64,000 nucleotides of DNA, from contig NZ_CP012719.1 of assembly GCF_001697145.1 (NCBI RefSeq), positions 344,501 through 408,500 on the forward strand, in the 5' to 3' direction. Position 1 is the stretch's first letter; every line of letters starts with the position of its first letter. The notes under the pieces were generated by a model. It worked only from the letters and a program-made list of their open reading frames with translations, ran no database searches and was not told the DNA's origin. Origin of the DNA: Streptococcus anginosus. GTDB taxonomy: Bacteria; Bacillota; Bacilli; Lactobacillales; Streptococcaceae. Made by a program: the position numbers and the translations under genes. Positions 33,630 through 43,832 of this stretch are shown here, one piece after another.

Positions 33630-34973
33630 ATGAAATTTACAGAATTTAAGTTTAAAGATTATATCCAAGAGGCACTCAAGGATTTGAACTTTGTTGAGGC
33701 GACAGAAGTCCAGGAAAAACTCATTCCGGTTGTGCTTGCTGGTCGTGACTTGGTGGGAGAGTCCAAAACAGGTTCAGGGAAAACCCACACTTTCTTACTG
33801 CCGATTTTTCAAAAGCTGAATGAAGATGCAGATAGTGTTCAGGTTGTCATTACCGCCCCTAGTCGTGAGCTGGCTAGGCAGATTTATCAGGCTGCGCGTC
33901 AAATTGCTGCTTTTTCTGATAAAGAAATCCGAGTGGCTCATTACGTTGGTGGAACTGATAAAAATCGTCAGATTGGGAAATTGAGTTCCAGTCAGCCGCA
34001 CATTGTCATTGGTACGCCGGGACGTATTTATGATTTGGTTGAATCTGGTGACTTAGTCATTCATAAGGCGCATACTTTTGTCGTTGACGAAGCTGATATG
34101 ACACTTGATATGGGATTTTTAATGACGGTGGATAAGATTGCATCCAGTTTGCCGAAGGATTTGCAATTTCTAGTCTTTTCTGCGACCATTCCGCAAAAAT
34201 TGCAGCCATTTTTAAAAAAATATCTATCCAACCCGGTCATTGAGCAAATCAAAATCAAAACGGTTATTTCAGATACTATTGAAAATTGGCTGATTTCAAC
34301 AAAAGGACGTGATAAGAATGCGCAAATTTATAAAATCACACAACTCCTACAGCCTTATCTAGCTATGATTTTTGTCAATACTAAGACACGAGCGGATGAA
34401 TTGCATAGCTATCTGACAGCGCAAGGTCTCAAAGTGGCAAAGATTCATGGGGATATTGCACCGCGGGAGCGAAAACGGATTATGAATCAGGTGAAGAACC
34501 TAGATTTTGAATACATTGTTGCGACAGATTTAGCTGCGCGGGGAATTGATATTGAAGGCGTTAGTCATGTCATCAATGATGCGATTCCGCAAGATTTGTC
34601 CTTCTTCGTTCACCGAGTGGGACGAACTGGCAGAAATGGTCTACCGGGAACAGCCATTACACTTTATCAACCGAGCGATGATTCAGATATTCGTGAGCTA
34701 GAAAAATTGGGCATTCACTTCATTCCCAAGATGATTAAAAACGGAGAATTTCAAGATACCTATGACCGCGATCGTCGTGCCAATCGTGAAAAAACGCAGG
34801 AAAAATTGGATACGGAAATGATTGGTCTGGTTAAAAAGAAAAAGAAGAAAATCAAACCGGGCTATAAGAAGAAAATCCAGTGGGCTGTCAATGAAAAACG
34901 TCGAAAAACGAAGCGAGCTGAAAATCGAGCACGCGGTCGTGCAGAAAGAAAAGCCAAACGTCAACAGTTTTAG
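33630..34973 (+). CDS. DEAD-box RNA helicase (CshB-like)
   Basis: A 447-residue ATP-dependent RNA helicase. Motif Q (FVEATEVQEKLIPV), motif I SKTGSGKT, motif II VDEAD, motif III SAT, then in the second RecA domain RGIDIEGV and motif VI HRVGRTGRNG are intact. The basic tail (KKKKKKIKPGYKKKIQWAVN, then Arg/Lys-rich to KAKRQQF) probably binds RNA. Likely roles are ribosome assembly or mRNA turnover in the cold. Single gene with terminator. Confidence 0.94.
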   Translation: MKFTEFKFKDYIQEALKDLNFVEATEVQEKLIPVVLAGRDLVGESKTGSGKTHTFLLPIFQKLNEDADSVQVVITAPSRELARQIYQAARQIAAFSDKEIRVAHYVGGTDKNRQIGKLSSSQPHIVIGTPGRIYDLVESGDLVIHKAHTFVVDEADMTLDMGFLMTVDKIASSLPKDLQFLVFSATIPQKLQPFLKKYLSNPVIEQIKIKTVISDTIENWLISTKGRDKNAQIYKITQLLQPYLAMIFVNTKTRADELHSYLTAQGLKVAKIHGDIAPRERKRIMNQVKNLDFEYIVATDLAARGIDIEGVSHVINDAIPQDLSFFVHRVGRTGRNGLPGTAITLYQPSDDSDIRELEKLGIHFIPKMIKNGEFQDTYDRDRRANREKTQEKLDTEMIGLVKKKKKKIKPGYKKKIQWAVNEKRRKTKRAENRARGRAERKAKRQQF

Positions 34974-35035
34974 TCTTAAAATTTCTTTATCACTCCCATA
35001 AATAAAAACAATTATTCTTTAGAGAATGAATGTGA

Positions 35036-35066
35036 TAGACTAGTCTTGCTAGTCTATTTTTATCGT
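35036..35066 (+). terminator. Terminator after the helicase gene
   Basis: ATAGACTAG and CTAGTCTAT stem followed by TTTTTATC. Confidence 0.75.
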
Positions 35067-35132
35067 AGCAAATAATTGGTAAAATAAAAAAATTGTGATA
35101 GAATTAGACATTATCGAGAAAGGGAAGTTACT

Positions 35133-35942
35133 ATGATTGTTACAACAGTGATTTTAGCCTCTAATTGGTATCAAGAATTGGTTCAGAAGATTCCAGACGG
35201 ACAGCTTTTTAGCTGGCGATCTGTGTTTGACGGACTACCCAGAATTATTGAAAAATTACCGACAACTTTGCTATTGACTTTGGGAGGAGCTTTTTTTGGC
35301 TTGATTTTGGCTCTTATTTTTGCTATTGTCAAAATCAACCGTGTGAAAGTTTTGTATCCTTTGCAGGCTTTTTTCGTTAGTTTTTTGCGAGGGACACCAG
35401 TGCTTGTTCAGCTCATGCTGACTTATTATGGGATTCCTTTGCTTCTGAAGGCCATCAACTTGCGATTTGGAACGGGCCTGAATATCAATGCTATTCCAGC
35501 CTATCTATTTGCCATTGTAGCTTTTGCTTTTAATGAAGCGGCTTACGCTAGTGAAACCATTCGAGCGGCGATTTTGTCTGTTGATGCTGGAGAAATTGAA
35601 GCAGCTCGTAGTTTGGGAATGACAAACGGACAGGTTTACCGCCGTGTTATTATCCCCAATGCAGCTGTGGTTGCCACACCGACCTTGATTAACTCTTTGA
35701 TTGGCTTGACCAAGGGAACTTCTCTGGCTTTTAGTGCAGGAGTTGTTGAGATTTTTGCTCAAGCGCAGATTTTGGGTGGTGCAGATTACCGTTACTTTGA
35801 GCGCTTTATCTCAGTTGCTCTTGTCTATTGGGGCGTGAATATTGTGATTGAAGCACTTGGGCGGTTTATCGAAAAGAGAATGGCGATTGAAGCGCCTGAT
35901 AATCTCAATCCACAAATACAGGCGAAAGGAGATGTTCGATAA
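35133..35942 (+). CDS. Amino acid ABC transporter permease (HisM/ArtQ type)
   Basis: A 269-residue inner-membrane permease with about five helices, including TLLLTLGGAFFGLILALIFA, and the EAA loop EIEAARSLGMTNGQVYRRVI with AIPNAAVVATP-like continuation. YASETIRAAILSVDAGE is typical of the polar amino acid permease family. It overlaps the ATPase gene by one base (TAATG). No substrate-binding protein is encoded next to it, so the importer must borrow one encoded elsewhere. Confidence 0.92.
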   Translation: MIVTTVILASNWYQELVQKIPDGQLFSWRSVFDGLPRIIEKLPTTLLLTLGGAFFGLILALIFAIVKINRVKVLYPLQAFFVSFLRGTPVLVQLMLTYYGIPLLLKAINLRFGTGLNINAIPAYLFAIVAFAFNEAAYASETIRAAILSVDAGEIEAARSLGMTNGQVYRRVIIPNAAVVATPTLINSLIGLTKGTSLAFSAGVVEIFAQAQILGGADYRYFERFISVALVYWGVNIVIEALGRFIEKRMAIEAPDNLNPQIQAKGDVR

Positions 35943-36685
35943 TGATTCGTATTTCAAATCTCAGCAAATCCTTTTCTGGACAAATGGTTTTAAACAATCT
36001 TAGTTTAGAGATTCAAAAAGGAGAAGTAGTTGCTTTAATTGGCTCATCTGGTGCGGGAAAATCTACTTTCTTACGCAGCTTGAATTATCTGGAACAGCCA
36101 GACAGCGGCACGATTGTCATTGATGATTTTACTGTCGATTTTTCTAAGATTAGCAAGGAAGAAATCCTAAACTTGCGACGAAAGTTAGCTATGGTGTTTC
36201 AGCAGTTTAATCTCTTTGAGCGCCGAACGGCTTTGGACAATGTCAAAGAAGGTTTATTGATTGTAAAAAAATTCTCAGACCAAGAAGCAACGAGTCTTGC
36301 CAAAGAAGAATTGGCAAAAGTTGGTCTGTCAGACCGTGAAAATCACTATCCGCGTCATTTGTCAGGTGGACAAAAACAGCGTGTTGCTTTGGCGCGTGCG
36401 CTTGCGATGAAGCCAGATGTTCTGCTTTTAGACGAGCCAACATCAGCACTTGATCCTGAATTGGTAGGGGAAGTTGAAAAATCCATTGCAGATGCAGCCA
36501 AGGCTGGTCAGACCATGATTTTAGTCAGTCATGATATGTCTTTTGTTTCGCAAGTGGCAGATAAAGTGCTGTTTTTGGATAAGGGACACATTATCGAAAC
36601 AGGCACCCCTGATGAAATAATGAACCGCCCTAAAGAAGAACGCACAAAAGAATTTTTTGCCAGTTACAAACGGACATATATTTGA
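35942..36685 (+). CDS. Amino acid ABC transporter ATP-binding protein
   Basis: A 247-residue ATPase of the GlnQ/HisP group: Walker A GSSGAGKST, Q-loop VFQQFNLFERR, signature LSGGQKQR, Walker [15 protein letters not shown]-loop VSHDMSF. It is translationally coupled to the permease gene just upstream (one-base overlap) and ends in a terminator. Its substrate is unknown; cystine- and arginine-type systems have this layout. Confidence 0.94.
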   Translation: MIRISNLSKSFSGQMVLNNLSLEIQKGEVVALIGSSGAGKSTFLRSLNYLEQPDSGTIVIDDFTVDFSKISKEEILNLRRKLAMVFQQFNLFERRTALDNVKEGLLIVKKFSDQEATSLAKEELAKVGLSDRENHYPRHLSGGQKQRVALARALAMKPDVLLLDEPTSALDPELVGEVEKSIADAAKAGQTMILVSHDMSFVSQVADKVLFLDKGHIIETGTPDEIMNRPKEERTKEFFASYKRTYI

Positions 36686-36698
36686 TATAATAGGAAAA

Positions 36699-36735
36699 GA
36701 AGCCCAGTTGGCCTTGCTAGCTGGGTTTATTTTCA
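36699..36735 (+). terminator. Terminator of the amino acid ABC pair
   Basis: AAGCCCAG and CTGGGTTT arms, with a T-rich TTATTTTC tail, 14 bases after the stop. Confidence 0.75.
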
Positions 36736-36795
36736 AGTTTGCGGCATCCGTTTTGAATGCCTTCAATCATAAAGTTATGAAATAGGGGAGTGGCT

Positions 36796-37020
36796 ATGCT
36801 GTCTCAAGTTTTTTTACTCTATCTAGAGAGTTTACTGATTACGGCGCTATTGGTGGGGAGTTTTCTCGGATTATGGATTGGGCTTCGTGCCGTTCGACGT
36901 GTTGATAAAACAATCAAAGAGCGACAAGCTCATCTGTATGATATGCTATTGATTGCAGTGATGACGATTCCGATTTTATCCTTTGCAATGATGGGAATTC
37001 TGCTTATCCTCAGAGCATAA
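36796..37020 (+). CDS. DUF4059 family membrane protein
   Basis: A 74-residue protein with two transmembrane helices (about 3-25 and 48-70) around a basic loop (RAVRRVDKTIKERQAHLYD). This is the streptococcal DUF4059 family, of unknown function. The ATG at 36796 has GGGGAG at a good distance; the GTG six bases upstream would overlap that ribosome binding site. It lies upstream of trxB, as I recall for other streptococci. Confidence 0.85.
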   Translation: MLSQVFLLYLESLLITALLVGSFLGLWIGLRAVRRVDKTIKERQAHLYDMLLIAVMTIPILSFAMMGILLILRA

Positions 37021-37083
37021 TGTTTGAAAAAAGAGCTTAATAACGTTAGAATAACAGTGATTACAATAAAGGAAGTAAATTTT

Positions 37084-37995
37084 ATGTACGACACAATTAT
37101 TATTGGAGCTGGACCAGCAGGCATGACAGCTGCGCTTTATGCTGCTAGAAGTAATCTCAAAGTTGGTCTTTTAGAAAGAGGCATCCCCGGTGGCCAAATG
37201 AACAATACCTCAGATATTGAAAATTATCCCGGTTATGCTAATATCAGTGGTCCAGAGCTAGCCGAAAAAATGTTTGAACCGCTCGAAAATTTGGGAGTGG
37301 AGCATTTGTTTGGCTCTGTTGAAAAAATCGAAGACCAAGGAGCAATAAAAAAAGTCTTTACAGAAGATGAGGTTTTTGAAACGAAGACACTTATTATTGC
37401 GACTGGTGCCTTTCACCGTCATCTAGGAGTGCCTGGTGAAGAAGAATTAAACAGCCGCGGGGTTTCTTATTGTGCAGTCTGTGACGGCGCCTTTTTCCGA
37501 GATGAAGACCTACTTGTCGTGGGTGGAGGCGACTCTGCGGTAGAAGAAGCGATCTTTTTGACTCGTTTTGCAAAAACGGTGACCATTGTTCATCGGCGGG
37601 ATGAATTGCGAGCCCAAAAGTTACTGCAAGAACGTGCATTTGCCAATGAAAAGATTCATTTTATCTGGGACTCAGTGGTAAAAGAAATCAAAGGTGACAA
37701 CCGCGTTAGCAGCGTTGTGGTAGAGAATGTCAAAACAGGTGAAGTGTCGAAGCGTAAATTTGGCGGTGTCTTTATTTATGTTGGTTTAGACCCAGTTAGT
37801 GAGTTTGCCAAATATTTGGGCATTACCAATGAAGCAGGCTGGATTGTAACCGATAATCATATGGAAACGGCTATTTCTGGCATCTATGCTATTGGAGATG
37901 TTCGCGAAAAAGACCTTCGCCAAGTAACGACAGCTGTCGGTGACGGAGCAGTCGCAGGGCAAGAAGTCTACAAGTATATCACAGAGAATTTTTAG
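37084..37995 (+). CDS. trxB: Thioredoxin reductase
   Basis: A 303-residue flavoenzyme that reduces thioredoxin with NADPH. FAD-binding GAGPAGMTAALYAAR, redox-active Cys130-Ala-Val-Cys133, NADPH site VVGGGDSAVEEA and the C-terminal FAD motif AIGDVREKDLRQVTTAVGDG are all present. The start at 37084 follows GGAAG; the upstream extension lacks family similarity. The downstream spacer contains a dispersed repeat. Confidence 0.96.
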   Translation: MYDTIIIGAGPAGMTAALYAARSNLKVGLLERGIPGGQMNNTSDIENYPGYANISGPELAEKMFEPLENLGVEHLFGSVEKIEDQGAIKKVFTEDEVFETKTLIIATGAFHRHLGVPGEEELNSRGVSYCAVCDGAFFRDEDLLVVGGGDSAVEEAIFLTRFAKTVTIVHRRDELRAQKLLQERAFANEKIHFIWDSVVKEIKGDNRVSSVVVENVKTGEVSKRKFGGVFIYVGLDPVSEFAKYLGITNEAGWIVTDNHMETAISGIYAIGDVREKDLRQVTTAVGDGAVAGQEVYKYITENF

Positions 37996-38257
37996 AGCGA
38001 AAGACCAAAATCATCTTGAAAATTTTTAATTCATAGTCTCAGCCACGCAAGGATTTTCACTAATCTCTCAGACTGTTTAGGTTGTGGATAAAAAACGAAG
38101 TGTTTGACAAAAGTACTTATTTGAACTTGCAAAGCGAATCGCCTTTAGACTTTCGTAAAGCCTCAATTGTACTCTAATTGCCTAAAGGCAACAGAGTTTC
38201 TCCAAAACACACGATATAAACGAAAAGAAGCTGAGCACTTGTCCCAGCTTCTTTTCG
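37990..38257 (-). repeat. Dispersed intergenic repeat, copy B, in inverted orientation to copy A
   Basis: Read on the minus strand this stretch matches the spacer after sufU (31797-32055) in the same order of blocks. Its own end is a perfect 13-base stem, CGAAAAGAAGCTG (38221-38233) with CAGCTTCTTTTCG (38245-38257), able to terminate transcripts from either side. No coding frame lies in it. Copies A and B are about 6 kb apart and opposed. Confidence 0.6.
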
Positions 38258-38403
38258 TTTAATAAAAACACAGTGATGCATTGGAGGATTAGGAAAGGAA
38301 AGGGTTCTTTTGATTTGTTCAATTCTCGTGCCCTCATAAATGACTAGTGAAATTGTCAGAATTGTGGTACAATAGAAAAGTTCATGTGAAAAGGAGGCTT
38401 CGT

Positions 38404-39780
38404 ATGAGTGAAAAGAATTCTGAAAATAATAAGAATAAAATGGAACGTGGCTTAAAAAATCGTCATGTCCAAATCATTGCTATTGCTGGGACAATTGGAA
38501 CGGGTCTCTTTTTGGGAGCAGGACGTTCGATTAGCTTGACAGGACCATCTATTATCCTCATTTACATGTTGACCGGTGTCTTTATGTATTTGATGATGCG
38601 GGCGATTGGAGAGATGTTGTATTATGATCCAGACCAGCACACATTTATCAACTTCATTACCAAGTATCTTGGGAATGGCTGGGGCTATTTTTCCGGTTGG
38701 TCCTATTGGATTTCCCTCATTTTTATTGGTATGGCAGAAATCACGGCAGTTGCACAGTATGTCCAATTTTGGTTTCCGACTTGGCCGGCATGGTTGATTC
38801 AAATCGTCTTCCTTGCTGTTTTGAGTATGGTCAATCTGATTGCAGTCCGAGTCTTTGGTGAAGTTGAATTTTGGTTTGCTATGGTTAAGATTGTAGCGAT
38901 TATTGCTTTGATTGTGACAGCGATTTTTATGGTGTTGACAGGCTTTAAAGCGCCCAATGGTGTAGCCAGCATCAGCAATATCAGTCAAAATTTCCAATTA
39001 TTTCCTAATGGTTTTATGAGTTTTGTCATGGGCTTTCAAATGGTCTTCTTTGCTTATCAAGCTATTGAATTTATTGGAATCACAACGTCTGAAACGGCAA
39101 ATCCTCGGCAGGTATTGCCAAAGGCTATTAAAGAAATCCCCTTGCGGATCGTTCTTTTCTACGGAGGCTCTCTGCTTGCAATTATGGCGATTATCCCTTG
39201 GCGGGATTTGGCGACCACAGATTCCCCCTTTGTGATTGTTTTCAAGTTGGCAGGTCTCAAATGGGCTGCAGCTTTGATTAACTTTGTTGTATTGACTTCA
39301 GCTGCTTCAGCTTTGAATTCTACTCTGTATTCGACTGGGCGTCATTTGTATCAAATTGCACATGATTCACCTAATCGCTTTTTGAATGGAATCGGTGCTG
39401 GGAAATTATCCAGACAAAATGTTCCGCAAAACGCTATTTTGACCTCAGCGGTAGTGATTGCATTAGCTGCTTTTATTCAGGTGTTACCAGGAGTATCAGA
39501 CTCCTTTGCTTTGATTACTGCTTCTTCATCAGGAGTTTATATTGCTATCTATGCACTCACTATGATTGCTCACCTGAAATACAGAAAATCAAAAGAATTT
39601 ATGGCAGATGGCTATCTAATGCCAGCCTATAAGTTTCTCAATCCTCTTACTTTGCTCTTCTTTGCCTTTGTATTTATAACCCTCTTTTTACAAAAATCAA
39701 CCGTTGTAGGAGCAATCGGTTCAGCTATTTGGATACTTGTATTTGGTATTTATAGCCAATTGAAATTTAAGAATAAATAA
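38404..39780 (+). CDS. Amino acid permease (APC superfamily, AAT family)
   Basis: A 458-residue, 12-helix transporter. The N-terminal signature ERGLKNRHVQIIAIAGTIGT then GLFLGAGRSISLTGPSI is characteristic of the AAT family (AnsP, LysP, GabP, ProY relatives), as are GEMLYYDPDQHTFINF and TSETANPRQVLPKAI. It is a proton-coupled importer; the amino acid is not predictable by eye. The start at 38404 has AAAGGAGG seven bases upstream. Single gene. Confidence 0.92.
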   Translation: MSEKNSENNKNKMERGLKNRHVQIIAIAGTIGTGLFLGAGRSISLTGPSIILIYMLTGVFMYLMMRAIGEMLYYDPDQHTFINFITKYLGNGWGYFSGWSYWISLIFIGMAEITAVAQYVQFWFPTWPAWLIQIVFLAVLSMVNLIAVRVFGEVEFWFAMVKIVAIIALIVTAIFMVLTGFKAPNGVASISNISQNFQLFPNGFMSFVMGFQMVFFAYQAIEFIGITTSETANPRQVLPKAIKEIPLRIVLFYGGSLLAIMAIIPWRDLATTDSPFVIVFKLAGLKWAAALINFVVLTSAASALNSTLYSTGRHLYQIAHDSPNRFLNGIGAGKLSRQNVPQNAILTSAVVIALAAFIQVLPGVSDSFALITASSSGVYIAIYALTMIAHLKYRKSKEFMADGYLMPAYKFLNPLTLLFFAFVFITLFLQKSTVVGAIGSAIWILVFGIYSQLKFKNK

Positions 39781-39790
39781 TAATATAATA

Positions 39791-39846
39791 AAACCAAGGA
39801 TAAATTTGCGACTTTTTAAAGTTGTACCCAATGCACCTTGGTTTTT
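39791..39846 (+). terminator. Terminator of the permease gene
   Basis: AAACCAAGG (39791-39799) and CCTTGGTTT (39836-39844) enclose a small inner stem ACTTT/AAAGT; a T run ends it. Confidence 0.7.
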
Positions 39847-39994
39847 AAGATGTTTTAAAACTGAAAATTTAAACACCGCAATACAACGGAAAACTTGAGA
39901 ATAGTTATTTAAACACCTAAAGTTGAACAAGATTTCCTCTTGCTTGTTTGATTTGTGGTATAATAAGTGAAAATACATCTTATAAGGAGTCGTT

Positions 39995-41455
39995 ATGTAT
40001 CCAGATGATAGTTTAACCTTGCATACGGATTTGTATCAAATTAACATGATGCAAGTTTATTTTAGAAGAAATATTCATAATAAACGTGCTGTTTTTGAAG
40101 TTTATTTTCGGAAAGAGCCTTTTCATAGTGGCTATGCAGTTTTTGCTGGCTTGGAGCGGATGGTTCATTATTTAAATCATTTGACATTTTCAGATAGTGA
40201 TATTGCCTATCTTCGTTCTCTTGACTATGATGAAGAATTTTTAGACTATTTAGCAAATTTAAAATTGGAATTAACAGTGCGGTCTGCACAAGAGGGAGAT
40301 TTGGTCTTTGCGAATGAACCCATTGTTCAAGTAGAAGGTCCCCTTGCTCAATGTCAATTAGTGGAAACCGCCTTATTAAACATTGTCAACTATCAAACCT
40401 TGGTAGCGACAAAAGCAGCTCGGATTCGCTCAGTTATCGAAGATGAGCCTTTAATGGAATTTGGTACACGTCGAGCACAGGAAATGGATGCGGCTATCTG
40501 GGGAACTCGTGCGGCAGTGATTGGTGGAGCAAATGGAACCAGTAATGTTCGGGCTGGAAAACTCTTTGATATTCCAGTCTTAGGAACGCATGCGCATGCT
40601 CTCGTTCAAGTTTATAGAAATGACTATGAAGCTTTTAAGGCATATGCTGAAACGCACCATGACTGTGTTTTCTTGGTGGATACCTATGATACATTTCGTC
40701 TCGGTGTGCCTGCAGCGATTCAAGTGGCGCGTGAAATGGGGGATAAAATCAATTTCCTTGGAGTGCGGATTGACTCAGGGGATTTGGCTTATATTTCTAA
40801 AAAAGTCCGCCAGCAGTTGGATGAAGCTGGTTTTCCAAATGCTAAAATCTACGCTTCTAACGACTTGGATGAAAACACAATCCTCAACTTAAAAATGCAA
40901 AAGGCCAAGATTGATGTGTGGGGCGTTGGAACTAAGCTCATCACGGCTTATGACCAACCAGCACTGGGAGCCGTTTATAAGATTGTGGCTATCGAAGATG
41001 AACATGGCAATTTGCGTAATACGATCAAGCTCTCTAATAATGTGGAGAAAGTATCAACGCCGGGTAAAAAACAAGTTTGGCGGATTACTAGCCGTGCAAA
41101 AGGCAAGTCAGAAGGAGACTATATCACTTATGATGGCGTAGATGTGAATGCTATTGCCGAGTTAGAAATGTTCCACCCAACTTACACCTACATCAATAAA
41201 ACAGTGACAAATTTTGATGCAGTGCCTCTTTTGGTAGATGTTTTTAAACAAGGCCAACTCGTATACCAATTGCCAACCTTAACAGAAATCCAAACATATG
41301 CTCGCAAAGAGTTTGATAAGTTGTGGGATGAATACAAACGGGTTCTCAATCCACAAGATTATCCTGTGGATTTGGCACGTGATGTATGGCAAGATAAGGT
41401 GGATTTGATTGATCAAATGCGCAAAAAAGCAAGCCAAATGGGAGAAACAAAATGA
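39995..41455 (+). CDS. pncB: Nicotinate phosphoribosyltransferase
   Basis: A 486-residue enzyme of the Preiss-Handler pathway that makes nicotinate mononucleotide from nicotinate and PRPP. Family segments: [32 protein letters not shown] with the catalytic-loop residues, [20 protein letters not shown], and the phosphate site [16 protein letters not shown]. Overlaps nadE by four bases. Together they convert nicotinate mononucleotide precursors to NAD (the adenylyl transferase is elsewhere). A TATAAT box at 39959-39964 and AAGGAG precede it. Confidence 0.95.
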   Translation: MYPDDSLTLHTDLYQINMMQVYFRRNIHNKRAVFEVYFRKEPFHSGYAVFAGLERMVHYLNHLTFSDSDIAYLRSLDYDEEFLDYLANLKLELTVRSAQEGDLVFANEPIVQVEGPLAQCQLVETALLNIVNYQTLVATKAARIRSVIEDEPLMEFGTRRAQEMDAAIWGTRAAVIGGANGTSNVRAGKLFDIPVLGTHAHALVQVYRNDYEAFKAYAETHHDCVFLVDTYDTFRLGVPAAIQVAREMGDKINFLGVRIDSGDLAYISKKVRQQLDEAGFPNAKIYASNDLDENTILNLKMQKAKIDVWGVGTKLITAYDQPALGAVYKIVAIEDEHGNLRNTIKLSNNVEKVSTPGKKQVWRITSRAKGKSEGDYITYDGVDVNAIAELEMFHPTYTYINKTVTNFDAVPLLVDVFKQGQLVYQLPTLTEIQTYARKEFDKLWDEYKRVLNPQDYPVDLARDVWQDKVDLIDQMRKKASQMGETK

Positions 41456-42276
41456 CCTTACAGGAAACGATTGTCCAGCAATTAGGTGTGAAACCTGTCA
41501 TTGATCCACAAGAAGAAATCCGTAAATCCATTGATTTTTTAAAGGATTATTTAAAAAAACATTCCTTTTTGAAAACCTATGTTTTGGGAATTTCGGGCGG
41601 ACAAGATTCCACTTTAGCAGGACGTTTGGCGCAATTAGCAATAGAGGAAATGCGAGCTGAGACTGGCGATGCTAGCTATCAATTTATCGCAGTGCGCTTG
41701 CCGTATGGAGTGCAGGCTGACGAAGACGATGCACAGCGAGCTCTTGCTTTTATCCAGCCGGATGTCAGTCTTGTGGTTAACATCAAAGAAAGTGCAGACG
41801 CTATGACAAAAGCGGTTGAGGCTACAGGAGCAACTGTTTCAGACTTCAATAAAGGCAATATTAAAGCTCGTAGTCGCATGATTGCGCAATACGCTTTAGC
41901 AGGCTCTTATAAAGGAGCAGTGGTTGGAACGGATCATGCCGCAGAAAACGTCACGGGATTCTTTACGAAATTTGGTGATGGTGGTGCAGACATTCTGCCC
42001 CTTTATCGTCTCAATAAACGGCAAGGTAAGCAACTGTTGGCTGCCTTGGGCGCTGATCCTGCCCTCTATGAGAAAGTACCGACTGCGGATCTGGAAGAAG
42101 AAAAGCCAGGCATTGCAGATGAAGTCGCTCTCGGTGTCACTTATAACGAAATTGATGACTATTTGGAAGGTAAGACCATTTCTGACCAAACGAAAGCAAG
42201 GATTGAATCTTGGTGGCATAAAGGGGAGCATAAACGCCATTTGCCGATTACAATCTTCGATGATTTTTGGAAATAA
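41452..42276 (+). CDS. nadE: NH3-dependent NAD+ synthetase
   Basis: A 274-residue ATP pyrophosphatase-fold enzyme converting deamido-NAD and ammonia to NAD. The PP-loop is [45 protein letters not shown] and [20 protein letters not shown] are family motifs. No glutaminase domain is present, so free ammonia is the nitrogen donor. Last gene of the pncB-nadE operon. Confidence 0.96.
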   Translation: MTLQETIVQQLGVKPVIDPQEEIRKSIDFLKDYLKKHSFLKTYVLGISGGQDSTLAGRLAQLAIEEMRAETGDASYQFIAVRLPYGVQADEDDAQRALAFIQPDVSLVVNIKESADAMTKAVEATGATVSDFNKGNIKARSRMIAQYALAGSYKGAVVGTDHAAENVTGFFTKFGDGGADILPLYRLNKRQGKQLLAALGADPALYEKVPTADLEEEKPGIADEVALGVTYNEIDDYLEGKTISDQTKARIESWWHKGEHKRHLPITIFDDFWK

Positions 42277-42339
42277 GCAGGAGAATTGTTCTGACTCACG
42301 TTTTTTAGAATACGAAGACTACTAAAATTAGTTGTATAA

Positions 42340-42370
42340 CAAAAAGTTAGGTGCGCCTAACTTTTTGTTT
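42340..42370 (+). terminator. nadE terminator
   Basis: CAAAAAGTTAGG-TGCG-CCTAACTTTTTG, a perfect 12-bp stem followed by TTT. Confidence 0.9.
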
Positions 42371-42396
42371 GAAGAATTTTGAAAATAAGCTATAAT
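42369..42396 (+). promoter_or_regulatory. pepC promoter
   Basis: TTGAAG (42369-42374) and TATAAT (42391-42396) with a 16-base spacer, directly abutting the nadE terminator. Confidence 0.7.
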
Positions 42397-42423
42397 AGTG
42401 TTTAGAATTAGAAGGAGGTATCT

Positions 42424-43761
42424 ATGAATTCTATAGATCAACAATTTACAGATAAATTATATGCAAATTATGAAGCAACTGCTAAGTATGCTGCAATTGA
42501 AAATGCAGTTAGCCACAATGGTTTATTAACATCGCTTGAAAAGCGCAGCAGTGCGATTGAAAACAATCCTGTGTTTTCTATTGACTTAACCAAAGATAAA
42601 GTCAGCAATCAAAAAGCATCTGGACGTTGCTGGATGTTTGCAGCACTCAATACTTTCCGTCATAAAATGATTGCAGGCTTTCAATTGGAAGAATTTGAAT
42701 TGTCGCAAGCACATACATTCTTTTGGGATAAATATGAAAAATCCAACTGGTTCTTAGAGCAAGTCTTAGCAACAGCTGACCAAGACTTAACTAGCCGCAA
42801 AGTGAAATTCCTCTTAGATACGCCTCAACAAGACGGCGGACAATGGGATATGGTTGTGGCACTTTTTGAAAAATATGGAGTTGTTCCAAAATCAGTTTAC
42901 CCAGAATCCATTTCATCTAGCAATAGTCGTGAGCTCAACCAATATCTCAATAAATTACTCCGTCAAGATGCACAAATCTTGCGTGACTTGGTTACTAGTG
43001 GAGCAGACACAGTAGCTGTCCAAGCTAAGAAAGAAGAGCTTTTGCAAGAAATCTTTAATTTCTTAGCAATGTCACTTGGACTTCCACCTCGTACTTTTGA
43101 TTTTGCTTATCGTGATAAAGACAACAATTTCCACAGTGAAAATGGCTTAACACCACAAGCATTTTACAAAAAATACGTGGATCTTCAATTAGATGATTAC
43201 GTTTCAATCATCAATGCTCCTACAACTGACAAACCGTACGGTAAATCTTACACTGTTGAGATGTTAGGAAATGTCGTAGGAGCGCGCGATGTCCGTTATT
43301 TGAATGTTAATATGGAGCGTTTGAAAGAGCTGGCTATTGCTCAAATGCAGGCTGGAGAAACTGTTTGGTTTGGTTCTGATGTCGGTCAATCTAGCAACCG
43401 CAAAGCAGGCGTTATGGTTAACGATATGTACGATTTCACATCAAGCATGGATATTGAATTGACACAAGATAAAGCGGGACGTTTGGATTACAGCGAAAGT
43501 CTCATGACCCATGCTATGGTCTTGACGGGTGTTGATTTGGATGAAAATGGAAAATCAACAAAATGGAAAGTGGAAAATTCTTGGGGAGATAAAGTTGGAG
43601 ACAAAGGTTATTTTGTTGCCAGTGATGACTGGATGGACGAATACACTTATCAAATCGTTGTCCGCAAAGAATTTTTAACGGCTGAAGAATTAGCTGCTTA
43701 TGAAGCAGAACCAAAAGTACTTGCTCCGTGGGATCCAATGGGAGCTTTGGCTAGCAAATAA
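42424..43761 (+). CDS. pepC: Aminopeptidase C (bleomycin-hydrolase family, C1B)
   Basis: A 445-residue cytosolic cysteine aminopeptidase. Active-site Cys69 (ASGRCWMFAALNTF), His363 (MTHAMVLTGVD) and Asn385 (VENSWGD) form the papain-type triad. The N terminus (MNSIDQQFTDKLYANYEATA) and the C-terminal ALASK tail, which reaches into the active site in this family, are intact. It serves in peptide utilisation. GGAGG ribosome binding site; single gene. Confidence 0.96.
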   Translation: MNSIDQQFTDKLYANYEATAKYAAIENAVSHNGLLTSLEKRSSAIENNPVFSIDLTKDKVSNQKASGRCWMFAALNTFRHKMIAGFQLEEFELSQAHTFFWDKYEKSNWFLEQVLATADQDLTSRKVKFLLDTPQQDGGQWDMVVALFEKYGVVPKSVYPESISSSNSRELNQYLNKLLRQDAQILRDLVTSGADTVAVQAKKEELLQEIFNFLAMSLGLPPRTFDFAYRDKDNNFHSENGLTPQAFYKKYVDLQLDDYVSIINAPTTDKPYGKSYTVEMLGNVVGARDVRYLNVNMERLKELAIAQMQAGETVWFGSDVGQSSNRKAGVMVNDMYDFTSSMDIELTQDKAGRLDYSESLMTHAMVLTGVDLDENGKSTKWKVENSWGDKVGDKGYFVASDDWMDEYTYQIVVRKEFLTAEELAAYEAEPKVLAPWDPMGALASK

Positions 43762-43832
43762 TAAGAATTAAAAAGAAGCGAGATAAAACTTTTAATCTTG
43801 CTTCAAAAGACTCTGCAAGAGAATGAAATATT

